A stretch of 64,000 bases of DNA from Kalaharituber pfeilii (GCA_015179045.1 WHUZ01000050.1:124001-188000), one strand, 5' to 3'. Counted from the stretch's first letter, positions 1 through 11,148 are shown. Notes: generated by a model not told the origin, from the letters alone. Translations and numbers: made by a program.

Positions 1-18
1 AGCGGCAAAAGGTAAATC

Positions 19-72
19 TTTTTTTTTTTTTTTATATCATTACTCCCATGCCGTCCTAAGGGCTATGGCGAG
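19..72 (-). mobile_element. Minimal H-tail LINE insertion
   Basis: Poly(T) followed by the reverse complement of the H-tail hairpin, ending at ..GGCTATGGCG. The insertion is flanked by the direct repeat AGGTAAATC at 10-18 and 73-81. It is a 5'-truncated retroposon holding little more than the 3' hairpin and poly(A). Confidence 0.8.
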
Positions 73-300
73 AGGTAAATCAGTTGAGTACGAGTGGGTT
101 AGAGGAAGGAGAGGTAAAGAAAGGTGAATATGGTTAGGGAGGATGCAATAGAGATTGATTAAGAACCCATTGTGTATAATTGTTGCACTGTCTGCACTTG
201 TTCACCTGCATCCACGATGAAGTCGGATAGATAGGTACAGTAAGTGGCATGAGCGATCCTAGCCACAATTCGATGTCGGAGACCTGCCTCCGGTAATAAA

Positions 301-363
301 GGGGCCCTGCCATAGGTTGATGTCCTGCATGCGGGGTTATGTGATCAAAAAAAAAAAGAAAAG
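301..363 (+). mobile_element. G-tail LINE 3' end
   Basis: Contains CCTGCCATAGGTTGATG, then GCGGGGTTATGTGA and an A-rich tract interrupted by G. It matches the 3' end of the LINE fragment at 36889-37970. No clear TSD was found. Confidence 0.6.
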
Positions 364-2070
364 AGAATTTCATCGAGGAGGGCATCCCTTTTGACCCAAT
401 TATAAGCACCGCCGTCTCGCTGCTTTGTTCTGAGCTGTTCTAGTCCGCTCGCGAATTCAGTCCACTCGCGAATTAGGTGAGATTTGCGCGCGGCCCGACC
501 CCCTTGTGCGTCAAGCGGTACGCTCGCGAAGCACAGCTTTAGTGTTTTCTTCTTGCCTTTTTTTCGTCCATTTGGAGGTGAAGACAGAGGTAAAAGACCC
601 AGAGGCGCCTCTGGACTAGGTGACTACACATGATTCAACGTTGGACGCAGAGTATCTCGTCATATCCTCTAGGGTGATAAGCGAGTTGATAATGCAGAAG
701 TAAAATAAAAAAAATAAAAGAAACCATAGTATGTATATGATTTAACACCGAACTACACTACCGTGGGTTTCAAATCGGACGCTCAAGAAGAGGCTGTATG
801 AATTGGGAATACATATGTCGAATGACACCGCGAGTTGGATAGCTATGGGCATCGGTGGGTTTGGTCTATATATAGGTCTTAGAGCTCTTATAACCCCATG
901 ACGTCACTTATCAAGAGAGGATATGTTTTGGACTACTCGTTGCTGCACAGATAAATTGATTTTCACTTCCAATGCTCTGAAGTCCTTAATGTTTGCTAGC
1001 GATAGCTTGGTTACTCAGAAATTGAGCTTCCCCAGTATCGCAAGATCAAAGTTGAAACAAGACATAAGCTGAATTATTATCATGATAGCTGAATCTGAGC
1101 TGCAGTGCAGTAACGCCATGTCTTGGACTGCTTGTGACAACATTATTTTGTATGTAAACCAGCACAGTTACACTCGCTCTGAGCTAATTACAAATCCAGA
1201 CCATATCCTGTTACATATACGGTTCCACTGCCTTCATAACCTCCAGTGATATTTACTATTGAGCTGAGATTTACTTTTTTTTGGTGGGGGCTACAAGACT
1301 ATGTGATATTGCAGTGCGGATATGTTTGGGAAAGTAGACACATCCATGACGAAACAGGAAATGACACTGTTGAGTCTAAGGCTATTTATTGGCAGCATGA
1401 GCCTGCGAGCTGCATGCAGGGTTACAGTATGTGGTTTTGGAAAAACGATTTGTAGATGACTGAAGAGGATCAAAGTCAATAATACTGTGTGAAAATTCCA
1501 TTATTGTAGAAAGATAAAAAATAAATTTTATTCGCAGAGGACCGGTCCTCTCGTGCACCGGATTCGCGAGCGGACCAGAACAGGGCCAGTCGGAATCCAA
1601 CAAAATACATGATTGCTCAATGCACATCAATACGGTTGTGCTATCAACATCCTTCTCAGCTCTCAGCGATACGGACGTGATAGGACACAGAGAGAAGCCG
1701 TCATAATCGGGTTGCAGAGTGGTGATAAGTGCAAAAGTTGCACTCAGTTCAGCAGCTCCCCCATTGATTTATCTGGGCCACTCGGAACACGGCCGCTTAC
1801 CGAGGCCCTTCATCGTAATTATGGATAGTCTAGGCCACTCATTTCAGAATCCGGACTATTGGGCCGGACCACTTATTCTAGTATACACCAGCCGGGTTAC
1901 TCACTTCTTTGTGAAGGGAATAACTGGCCCGAGCCATTCATGAGCAGTCCGATTAGATGACTAGCCCCGATCAACTGCATGCCAGAGTAAAGTTGTAAGA
2001 CAGTATGTCTTATTTTCAGCGCGATTGACGTATATACTGATATCACAAGTCGGTTTTCTCAAAGGAATTG
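364..2070. other. Intergenic, no gene recognised
   Basis: Only short shadow ORFs (at most 82 codons) occur here and none resembles a known protein. There is a perfect palindrome AGAGGACCGGTCCTCT near 1540 and several GGGCC-rich motifs at 1770-1940. I see no tail hairpin. Confidence 0.4.
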
Positions 2071-2073
2071 AGC

Positions 2074-2124
2074 TTTTTTTTGTTTGTTTTTAATTACTCG
2101 TATGCCACCCTATGGGCTATGACG
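2074..2124 (-). mobile_element. Diverged H-tail insertion
   Basis: An interrupted T tract with G residues is followed by AATTACTCGTATGCCACC and CTATGGGCTATGACGA, a mutated H-tail. This is an older minimal insertion. No TSD is readable. Confidence 0.6.
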
Positions 2125-2428
2125 ACTTCTAACTGACCGTATGACAGATCGGTTCTAAGCAAATTAACGGTATGAGCTGAGGGGCCACGTAGTACCCGCT
2201 GGGGTATTCATCGCAAAAGGCTCTCGAGCACATGCAGTCTTTAACAAATTGGGCAATGGTACACACATAGGCTGGGTCACTCATCACTAGTCCAAAAAAA
2301 AAATTCCATGTGTGCCATTCGGCACAGGAATATGCAACGAAAATTGGAACTGATCACAATGAACTCCCGGTAGGATTTTGCTATTTAGGAGTTGGATCCA
2401 ACGCAGGGGTACCGTGTATTACGTAATA

Positions 2429-3170
2429 GTGCTTGGCCACCGGGAAGTGCCGGAAATACGAATTTCTGTGACCTCACCTATTTGATAATATTTCTAATAC
2501 TAGAAATCTAATATTAATACAGAGTAAATTAGAAAATATAAAACAAATATTACTTTATTAAATAAAATAGTATAAAAGATAGAAAATATAAACTATATTA
2601 ATATATATTTTTATAAAATAATAAAGTTTTTACTAATTCAAACTAATACTAACTTACTTTTTTAACTTAATTTTCTTTTTTATAAATATTTTAATAAGTT
2701 AAAAATAATACTATTTATTAATTTAATTATAAATTACTTATATATCAAAATATTAAATTTTTAATTTATATTTATTTTAACTTATTAATTAAAATAAAAG
2801 TATTTATATTATTAATAAAGTTAAGTTTTATTTTTTAATAAAATTTAACTTATATTTAAATACTAATAAATTAAATTAATTAGGACTTATAATTAATATA
2901 AATACTAATATTATCTTTCAAACTTTCAATTTTTTATAAGTTAACTTTATATAATTGTCTTAATTGAGTAATCAATATAGACTCAAATAGTATATTTGAG
3001 TACTAGAAACAACTTAGAGATGTTGAAATAATATAATAAATTCAAGCAGAGATACTATTACCATAGCCTATAGGACGGCAAGCGATTAATGATATAAAAA
3101 AACAAAAAAAAGGCAGAGATGTTCTAATAATACGAATACTTTCATTCAGCACTTCCCGGTGGCCAAGCAC
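2429..3170. mobile_element. AT-rich TIR element with TA target duplication
   Basis: Perfect 22-bp terminal inverted repeats lie at 2429-2450 (GTGCTTGGCCACC...) and 3149-3170 (...GGTGGCCAAGCAC), each flanked by TA (2427-2428 and 3171-3172). The roughly 650 bp between them is made almost only of A and T, unlike the surroundings, and has no usable ORF. A TA duplication with short perfect TIRs fits a Tc1/mariner-type non-autonomous element. The extreme AT content could reflect repeat-induced point mutation or an AT-rich MITE design. A minimal LINE insertion with normal base composition sits inside it. Confidence 0.7.
3054..3112 (+). mobile_element. Minimal H-tail insertion inside the AT-rich element
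   Basis: Flanked by GCAGAGAT at 3046-3053 and 3113-3120. It contains CCATAGCCTATAGGACGGCA, GCGATTAATGATATA and an A tract. It postdates the AT-rich host element, because it does not share its base composition. Confidence 0.8.
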
Positions 3171-3411
3171 TACTACGCAAGCGACGGTGTTTAAAATGAT
3201 CTAATATATTTATGAGTTTTAGGGCACTTATTCCAATTAAGCCATGCTTATGCAGCCAGAAAATAAAGCCTTTTGCAGACTAGCATGGTTTCACTACATT
3301 CTCCACGACGCTTATCGTATTTTTGATCTACCGATGATCACATTTTCCAGAGCTTTTAGCTATGAAAGTTTCGCCTATATTTACATGTTTCTGCATATTG
3401 TCAGCCAGTAC

Positions 3412-3515
3412 TTTTTTTTTCATCGTCTTCAATCACATAACCCCGCATACAGATTGTCAGCCTGTAGCAGGAGTTTTGAACCCAGGCTGTGATGGGATAA
3501 TATACAGACGGCAAA
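3412..3515 (-). mobile_element. G-tail LINE fragment
   Basis: A T tract is followed by AATCACATAACCCCGCATAC and GCCTGTAGCAGG, the reverse complement of the G-tail. A short direct repeat CCAGTA flanks it (3406-3411 and 3516-3521), so the right boundary is approximate. Confidence 0.5.
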
Positions 3516-3521
3516 CCAGTA

Positions 3522-4284
3522 GTGCACAGGAGGCATTCGAAGGTATATCTTTAACGCGAAGTGGCCTGCTACTGTGATATCCTTCGACAAAGGCAACATA
3601 GCACAGACATATGGCAAAAGTTACAAGTAACGCGGTCTGGCACTGCCTGGTATTTCTTTGCTTTGCAAACGTTCCAGCGACAGTACGGTTGAACCTCGAT
3701 GGGATTGTCACAAAACTGGGTTGCGGACCGGCGCGAGCCAGTCGTGCGTCAAATGGGCTGCGATGAGCAGCCCAGCACATACATAATCGCAATCGCTGGC
3801 TGTCGCGATCGACGTAGTCTTGGGCCAATAGGTTCACTCAGCTCCAGCTTTGTCCTTATCCTGCAGGTATTGACTTGTTCACCCTTGCCCTTATCCTTTA
3901 TCGTGGTATAACTATTACCCACTCATTGATCACGGATGACACTCGGAGTCCTCTCTACCCACTTCACAGGGTCCAGTCTGCTACTATACATCATGTATGC
4001 ATGTTCCAAACTTTGCAGAGTACGGTTTTGATAATTGAGTGTACACGCAGCCCGTGAGCGACTGGAATGCGCACAAAGGTTTCTGAAAATCTTCAGGCAG
4101 AGTTTTTGGGTCCATCACCGAGGAAAGCTATAAGTACATATTGCCATTCCTCATCCGTGAGTTTTCAGGCTCTAACTAGCTACGTGGTGGGCTGTTACTG
4201 TTGAAAAGACTGTTCTTCGTTCATAATTTCTCTTTACACCTTTCGACCTCTTGATCGCGCAACGTCGGGGCCTTCCAGACCAAC
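3522..4284. promoter_or_regulatory. Upstream region of the laccase-like gene
   Basis: No coding gene is recognised. A TATA-like CTATAAGT at 4128-4135 lies about 150 bp before the first ATG of the multicopper oxidase gene. The assignment rests on position and sequence only. Confidence 0.3.
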
Positions 4285-6918
4285 ATGCAGCTGGCGGACA
4301 TTATCGCCCACATATGGAGGTTCTGCCTCATGTTGAGGGACTTACCCTTTCTATTCCAAGAGCCATCTCATGTGCAGCACTCTTTTCTCAATGCGGATAA
4401 TCGTCATAAGGCTGGCAAAACTAGCCTAACGAGCACCACTAGTTCGATATCTACGCCAATATCCACAAATCATACTTGGAACTGTCCAAAACCAAACTCA
4501 GATCTCACGCCAGTTCTATGCAGTACCTGCAATACCCCTGAAAATCGTACACAATGGTGTGGTGGATTTGATATTTACACCGATTATGAAATACATGTAC
4601 CCAACACAGGGGTAACGAGGAAGGTAATGTCTTCCTTGAGGCATCACTAGCCCCAGGAGGCATATATATTTCAGACCGACTAACATGTTAGGATTCAGTT
4701 CACGCTTGTCCTTACAAACACAGAATACTGTGGTGACGGCTATGTAGTACCCCGCACCCTTATCAATGGCTCTTATCCAGGTCCTCTCCTGGAAGGAGAT
4801 TGGGGAGACTGGTTTGAAATCACGGTAATAAATGAACTTACCAATTGTAATGGCACGGCAATACACTGGCATGGCATTCGCCAGTGGAATACAGTGTGGG
4901 AGGACGGGGTGGGAGGGGTCACTCAGTGCCCGATTCCAGTGAGTTGATTTGAACTTCTCCCACTGAGGCGGATGGAAACCGATTATAGCTAATGAATGCA
5001 AAATTGGAATTATAGCCACAGATACCAGTTGGTTACCAAGTACCCACACCTCCCCCACCTGGATATACCAACAGATTTACCTACAGGTGGAGGGCGACAC
5101 AATATGGCGCTTCGTGGTATCATAGGTATGTTCTGTAGGCAAGTCCTCGTGCGACTGGATCTGCTAATAACATAATTTTGAAACATAGTCATTTTAGGTG
5201 AGAATATAATACCTTCTCTTTGCATAGGGCTGGGCTGAATTGACAACACTTTATTGTGTACTAGTCTTCAATGTGTGTTAAATGCAAACTTGTTCCCCTG
5301 TCTTTATACGCACAGAGCTGTCTGTAACTAACTCATCCGGCAGATGCCAATGGCGCCGTGGGCCCTTTACTAATTCACGGCCCAACTTCAGAGAACTATG
5401 ATGTGGATAAGGGTCCCTTGTTGATCACAGACTGGTTTCATCACGATGCTTTCAGCATCTACTGGATAGAAATTTTCAAGACACCCAACACATTGATCTT
5501 CAACCCCCAGCGAAACTGATCAATGGCCGGGGAAAGTTCCTGGTTGTGAACAGTTGCCACGATGGCACCGAACCAGGGTGTGATCCTGAAACATGCAACC
5601 GCTGTGTGCCGGATGAAGGGGGGTACTATAAAACGGGTGTTGAGCATGGGAAGGTGTATCGGTTTAGAATAATAAATACATCTATCACAACTCATTATAG
5701 GTTCTGGATAGATTGGCATGAGATGACAGTGATTGGAACAGACTTTGTGCCGATTCATAAATATACGACGAAGGTGCTGAACATTGCGATTGGTGAGTCT
5801 TAGCGCCTGAATATCACTGCTCCTGGCTTTTCCAAAAACCTTTGTTTTAAGTGTGTGGCTCTGATGTGCAAGGCTAAATTAAACTAACCGTGCTAGGTCA
5901 ACGCTACGATGTTCTTGTTCATGCAAATGCCAATATTGAAAAGTCCCCAAATTTCTGGATAAGGATGCGCAACTGCCAAAACATTCCCCTTAATGAGAAA
6001 TGTCCTTTTTCCAATGACACACTTTGCACATGGGAGGAATCTCGCCAAGGCATTCTGTCGTATGACCTCAATTCCAACAAAAGCCCTGATCTAAATCTCG
6101 AGCCCGACTCAGGTGACCTGAAGTGCGAGGATGCAGACCCCAGCTTACTCAAGCCTGTCGTCCCTCGTACAGTCCCACAACCTAATGATTCTCCGTATTT
6201 CCGAGACGCATTCCCCGTTAGCTTGAATACCTACACTGAAAGTGGGAACGAAGTGCGCCACTGGTCTCTTATGCAAAGCGGGCAAACCTTCATCATTGAT
6301 TGGCGCCAGCCAGCTCTGCTCCTCATACAATCGGGCATTCTAGCACCCGATGAGTGGAACAGCAGTTATGTTCCCATAATGGTTAATTCAACAGGCCCAA
6401 ACCAATGGACGACATTCATTATTGAGTCCAATTGGACTAAAACTGTACTGGACATGAACCCTGGACTGCGCCTCCCCGATCTGGATGTGCAAATTGATTT
6501 GCATGCTGTCCCAGCGGCACACCCAATGCACCTCCACGGCCATGACTTTGTCATTTTGTACCAAGGCAAAGAAGGAGAGCTATATGATCCAAAACACCCT
6601 CCGAAACTTCAGTTGGAAAATCCCCCACGAAGGGATGTTGTAATGCTCCCGAAGAACGGATATGTTATACTCGCGTTTCGGATCGATAATCCGGGAAGTT
6701 GGCTCATGCATTGCCATATCGCTTGGCATGCCAGCAACGGCCTTGCCTTACAATTTGTGGAAGACCAGAGGAAGATATTACCCCTGATGGTCAATAATCC
6801 GGATTACCCGCACGTTGTACAACAATTGAGACAACAATGCAATAATTGGCAGTGGTGGTACTCAACTGAGTGCAAGTATATGGGGGAGGTGGCGAGACAG
6901 GACGATTCAGGGATATAA
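4285..6918 (+). CDS. Laccase-like multicopper oxidase with two microexons and one frameshift
   Basis: Ascomycete-type laccase, which oxidises phenols with four-electron reduction of oxygen and is usually secreted. I read these exons: 4285-4623, 4699-4938, 5022-5125, 5189-5197 (9 nt), 5265-5272 (8 nt), 5344-5792 and 5897-6918, all with GT-AG introns. The two microexons are needed to keep frame and rebuild the conserved HSHFSLQYA segment. Other copper motifs are HWHG (exon 2), HPMHLHGHDF and HCHIAWHASNG (last exon), and the C-terminus is DSGI. Cysteine-rich CNTPENR near the N-terminus is typical of ascomycete laccases. No clear signal peptide is seen, so the true start may lie in an unrecognised upstream exon. 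One base appears to be missing near 5516, just before the LINGRGK segment. Without it the frame stops at 5517, so this is either a recent pseudogene or an assembly error. Restored length is about 723 residues, longer than usual (about 580-620). Confidence 0.8.
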
Positions 6919-7422
6919 GATTCTCTTGACTGCCTCTTGATACCTTTGTCGCTTTCGGCTCTTTTTTTTTTTTTTTTTTTTTTTCTCATTTCTTATATTT
7001 TTTAAATCATCTTTTTCTTATTCACCTTTCTGCCATTCTGTACCAGTATTCGCATGGAATGTTAAGCTACCCAAGTCAAGATGTCCCTGCATGTTGTTTG
7101 TACGTTTCGCTAGCTACAGAATGGCGCGGTGTGCAGAGGGTGAACTCTCGAAATTGAATGAAACGGGAAGAAATGTGCGTTTTTTGTGGTCATGAATTTG
7201 ACAGGGGAGCTTCTTGCTTGGGCGGGTGGAAACGGAGACTTGTGAACTCTCTTCTGGCATACTCATTCATAACTCAAATAAATCCCGAATGATCCAAGTC
7301 TTTCATCACTCGGTTATATCCGCGCATTGTCACAGTGCCTTAGCAGTGCACCTACAATACAATGGCCATTTTTGTCCTCTTTCTCAAAAGTGCCAATCCA
7401 TGTCCCTTCTTCTGTGCCACGG
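6919..7422. other. 3' flank of laccase, no gene recognised
   Basis: A T tract of about 24 residues starts at 6963 without any tail hairpin, so it is not scored as a retroposon. The remainder has only short ORFs without recognisable similarity. Confidence 0.4.
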
Positions 7423-7784
7423 TCATGGAGGGGGGTAGCTGCCACCGACGTGGATCCACGGTGTCCTCTTTGGGTTAAAATCTACTGTCTGGCCAATTAG
7501 GCTTCCGTTCCTGCCAGATACCTTAGCATCCAGCCCGCCGATCTTCCATTTAAACCGATTTGCAAAAACCACAAAGTCCTTCAACGCCTGGTCCGTCGTC
7601 AACCATTGCATCTGTTCGCTTGTCGTGTTGAGGTCAATGGGGTACGGCGTGGACTGCCCGTAGTATCTGTGCTCCCATAGAATGCCTAAGCCACCAAACT
7701 CACGCAGGTATGAATTGAAGAAGCTCTCATTGCGAAGCAAATAGCCGCGGTACAAGTATCCGTCGTCAGACTCGGTATCGAATG

Positions 7785-7939
7785 TTTTTTTTTTTTTTTT
7801 TTTTATATCATTAATCGCATGCCGCCCAACGGGCTATGGCGATGTTCTAGTTAACTAAGAGAAAGAACAACCAAAGCAGAACCTCATCTAACTACATGTG
7901 ATGCCCGCGGACTCTTCAATAACGCGGGTGGCGCCAGTG
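7785..7939 (-). mobile_element. ORF1-only retroposon 3' fragment
   Basis: TSD TCGAATG at 7778-7784 and 7940-7946. It holds poly(T), the H-tail and the 3'-UTR block GATGCCCGCGGACTC..GCGGGTGGCGCC that follows the ORF in all ORF1-only retroposon copies here. It sits inside the S28 peptidase. Confidence 0.85.
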
Positions 7940-8262
7940 TCGAATGTGAATACGGGCCCGCCGGGTTTATAGTACTTATCAACCACCCAGAAGCGGTTCA
8001 GAAATGTGTACGGCGGCGGGGAACGCCCGAAATGGTTGATGGGGAGGCTAACTGTTGCATTATAGAGTGTCGGCAGCTCTGGCGGCGAGGTTCTATTGTC
8101 AACAGCCGACTCTGTAGTGGTCAAAGCAGACCTGAAATCTAAGAGGCTATCGGTGGCACCGTTGTTGGACTGAGGTGGATCCAGAATGCTATGAAGACGC
8201 TCCAGCTGTGTAAGTTCTTGGATTTCCCTGAAGGAACGTTTCGCTTCGACCTGAGTCTGAGT

Positions 8263-8319
8263 TTTTTTTTTTTTTTTTTTTATATCATTACTCGCATGCC
8301 GCCCTATGGGCTATGGCGA
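8263..8319 (-). mobile_element. Minimal H-tail insertion
   Basis: TSD CTGAGTCTGAGT at 8251-8262 and 8320-8331. The 57-bp insert is only the terminal hairpin, TATA and poly(A) in reverse complement. It interrupts the N-terminal region of the S28 peptidase. Confidence 0.9.
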
Positions 8320-8424
8320 CTGAGTCTGAGTTGGCACGAAAGGCGTGACGATCAGCAGGAGGCTCAATACCGTGAATACGGCCCTACGAAGGATCAAAGA
8401 CAGTGGGTTATGATCTCCAGTCAT

Positions 8425-8995
8425 AGTTCCCGATTTTGCTTGAAAGCTCTCGAGTGAAAAGCCCGATATGATGCACTGAACCAAGTTGGTGGAAACAAAG
8501 TAACGGACCCCCATTTAAGGCCCATCCACGCTCATCTGATACCCATCTATATAACATGCGGGTATAATTTATTTTTTTGTTTTTTCTCTGGGGCCCATGT
8601 TATATACCCGCATCCGTTCCTGGGTTACGGTGACACTAACTAATAAAGGAAGATCCAAGGGTACCAAGATATTTTCGAAGCCCAGTCTAATAAAGAAACC
8701 AGGAGGTTTTTATTGGAAAGTAAAGTAGCGCTACATATACCTAGGCTGCTCCCGACGGGACAACAGCGTTGGTGGACAAGGGATCAGGCACCTCCCTGAA
8801 TTGGAAAGGCTCACGGGCGCGATGCGTCGACCATTTGACATTCAGTTAGAGCCGATACTGGTATCCGCGAAACCCCGAGACCTCCCGGCTGCACGCGCGG
8901 AGAGCTAGATTGCGCACACTGTCTTGGCAGGTGTTTTTTTTTTTTGTTTCGCAAGGAAGGTGGTTAACTCCAAACCTTTCTTCCTTCTCCATCTG
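8425..8995. other. Intergenic, no gene recognised
   Basis: ATGCGGGTATA near 8557 recurs inverted near 8605, forming a weak imperfect inverted repeat. I see no coding potential that I can support. Confidence 0.35.
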
Positions 8996-9254
8996 TAGAG
9001 ACCTTCCGCAACGCCGTCTAGACGGCGCAAGACCCCTGCAGCAATGCCAAGCGTGGCGGTGCGCGACGTCTAGACGGCGCTGCCCGTCTAGAGTACACGG
9101 AAACCCCCCGTTTTTACGTCTAGAACTTTGAACCACTATAGCATCTCAACGAACACTCGGATTTTATTGTTGACGATATCTATTGATAGCTGAAAGTCTC
9201 TACTTTACCGTGATACCATGAGTTCTTCAAGAAATATACAAGAAGCTTTGACAA

Positions 9255-9566
9255 ATGAGAGATTGCTGGAGGCATCACAAACCGCCCTGCCGAGCCAATT
9301 TCTTAGCGCCGATGCAGCAACAAGCAACAAATTCTCAGCTACCAGAAGCGACAAATTCTCAGCAACAAGATGACGAACCTGAGACTACAGGTCGCAGGAG
9401 TACGAAATGGCAGGCATTGGAGGACCGAGCCCTTGCAAAGCAAGTCCTTGCTGATGACGTTTTCAATTGTACACGAGGAAAATCAATGAAGGGTTGGGAA
9501 TCTGTGTCAGAACATTTGTATAGCATTGCATATTGCATTCATTTTTCCGGATTCAATCGAATATGA
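9255..9566 (+). CDS. SANT/Myb-like protein of the Harbinger-like element
   Basis: 103 codons with a Gln/Thr-rich N-terminus and the stretch TKWQALEDRALAKQVLADD, which resembles the first helix of SANT/Myb domains. In Harbinger elements such a protein binds the transposon ends and partners the transposase. An ATG at 9218 in another frame encodes a plausible alternative N-terminus, so a frameshift is likely and the ORF is probably not functional. Confidence 0.45.
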   Translation: MRDCWRHHKPPCRANFLAPMQQQATNSQLPEATNSQQQDDEPETTGRRSTKWQALEDRALAKQVLADDVFNCTRGKSMKGWESVSEHLYSIAYCIHFSGFNRI

Positions 9567-9589
9567 TTAAACACCAAAAGATGCTTCCA

Positions 9590-9945
9590 ACGTGAAACAA
9601 TAAAATCCTATAAAGAATTTGTAATCTCCGAGACTCGTTCTGCTCGCCAGCCAAATTTAGGAGCTTGATCTGCATAGCGATTTGGATAGGCCAGGCGATT
9701 CAAAAGCATACACAATGCTATTTGAGGATCTTCTCGATTTCTATTACTACCATATACTGGATTTGGTAAATCTAGTACTTGTACAAGCTTTATTACTTCG
9801 GCTTGTGTAAATCTATTTTATTAATGATATAGCTATAGTATTTGAAGTGGTACTACTTACCGGAAGTATGCTCTCCATGCTTCATCTGTTAAAGTACTTA
9901 AATCTAGTTCACCTTCCTCACGGAGTTGACCTCTCTATCTTTGCT
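9590..9945 (-). pseudogene. Harbinger DDE transposase N-terminal relic
   Basis: The reverse strand reads ELDLSTLTDEAWRAYFR, a 48-nt GT-AG intron (9813-9860), then FTQAEVIKLVQVL and ALCMLLNRLAYPNRYADQ..FGW. These match the N-terminal region of fungal Harbinger transposases (the LARLAYP-type motif). Stops follow, and no catalytic DDE part is left. Confidence 0.65.
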
Positions 9946-10230
9946 CCATGCTGATAATTTCAATTTGTGTTCCTGCTAACAGGTGCCGCAGTCGCAATTT
10001 CTGGATGCGCTGATATTGGAATCTCAGTATAAATTGTGAAGGCATCGTCACTTGATAGTCTTTGGTAGTCCACAAAGTTACTTTGTCTACGTGGTTGAAG
10101 AATGCAACACTCCTCTTTTTTCTGACCCCTGTCAGTTTAGAATTTTGCGGAAGGTCTTTTGGGCCGTCTAGACCGCACCCTGGTCAAGTGGCGTTTTCGG
10201 CCGTCTAGACGGCGTTGCGGAAGGTCTCTA

Positions 10231-11148
10231 ATAAATATCTCCTTATCTGCAAAGTATAAAAGTACTTATCAAACATTATTAATCGATTCCTAAAGCTGAT
10301 CCAAAGCCTCCCCCCTATTTAATAAACAAATTAGCTGATTGATTTCTGTGCTGCTTACTTCCTTTTCCAGAGTTAGATAAACAAAGGGAATTTTGCCCAT
10401 CGGTTTAATATACTAAACATCCGGGCCACCGTTCACTTTTCCATCCATCCCATGAAAATAAAAGGTGGGGTGTGTTGCGACTTCATTGTCCGCCTTGTCT
10501 GCGCGGCAGGAGGGGGCGAAACTTTTTTGAGTACCAAAGTGGCTGTTGTAATGAATAGAGACAATGAAGGCAAAAAGGGTCAAGTTTTATGTAATACTCT
10601 AAAATTGCACATGCGGAAAATGAAAACTGATTTTACCAGCTGGCGATTGTGTTTGTTATGATAACTATACGACGGGACCTACTACAGGATTATTATGGAG
10701 TTTGACCGAGTTGATTGCGGTTTTGCTATGCACGCCTTGCGCCGATGCAGGGTGAATGCAGTAGATGGGTAAGTTGGATGGCATGCGCTCGATCGCAAAT
10801 TGGGCATGTCGCATTCCCCTCTTGAAAGAAGGAACTCAACAGGCCATGTTACTTAGACACCTCGACGTTAGAAAATCGCTGATATTTTTCCTCGGTGGAG
10901 GCAGCTATCGCACGCTGTGGGTACTAGTAGAAGGACCTATTTTCGCAAACCCTCAACCACACTACTGTAGTGTGGCCATGAATTTGCTTCAAAGGGACAG
11001 GGGCCTACCGGTTTTGGAAATTGATTGACGTTAGATAAAGGATGAGCGTTGTTTGGTAACAGTGGATGAAACCTTAAATCGAAGTTCTGAATAGAATAAC
11101 GTTCAGCTAGTGGCATTTCTTCTATAATGTTACTAAGAGCACTTACCG
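10231..11148. other. Intergenic, no gene recognised
   Basis: Two short ORFs (10452-10661 and 10765-11028) have no similarity I recognise and lack supporting context. Confidence 0.35.

Larger units (their letters stand above)
7423..8424 (-). pseudogene. Serine peptidase S28 (prolyl carboxypeptidase-like), truncated and interrupted
   Basis: Start chosen at 8424 (MTGDHNPLS). A hydrophobic segment (ILRRAVFTVLSLLLIV) follows and looks like a signal peptide. Family S28 peptidases are secreted or vacuolar serine exopeptidases acting after proline. Downstream come the conserved NHFG..., RFWVVDKYYKPGGPVF, LEHRYYG-like WEHRYYGQS and the catalytic-serine motif GGSYP. The frame ends with a stop immediately after GGSYPPP, so the Asp/His half of the catalytic site is missing. 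Two retroposon insertions (8263-8319 and 7785-7939) break the frame. Removing each with one TSD copy rejoins the conserved sequence smoothly. The gene is therefore dead. Confidence 0.8.
8996..10230. mobile_element. Harbinger-like DNA transposon relic
   Basis: Terminal inverted repeats of about 31 bp begin TAGAGACCTTCCGCAACG at 8996 and close at 10230 with the mirror sequence. They carry the palindrome GCCGTCTAGACGGC, which recurs subterminally at both ends. Inside are a SANT/Myb-like ORF on the plus strand and a decayed DDE transposase on the minus strand, the gene pair typical of PIF/Harbinger and ISL2EU-type elements. Terminal TA is present on both sides. A classical 3-bp target duplication is not evident. 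Confidence 0.7.

Noticed and set aside
2450..3150. AT-rich block as mitochondrial DNA or a centromere fragment
   Set aside because: It is cleanly bounded by perfect 22-bp inverted repeats and TA on both sides, which fits a DNA transposon better. No mitochondrial gene is seen.
6961..6990. T tract after the laccase stop as a retroposon tail
   Set aside because: No H-, M- or G-tail hairpin follows and no TSD is visible.
8263..8319. Minimal H-tail insertions as introner-type spliceable introns
   Set aside because: The junctions lack a donor and acceptor pair that would restore the reading frame of the S28 peptidase, and the same tails end long LINE copies, so they are retroposon ends.
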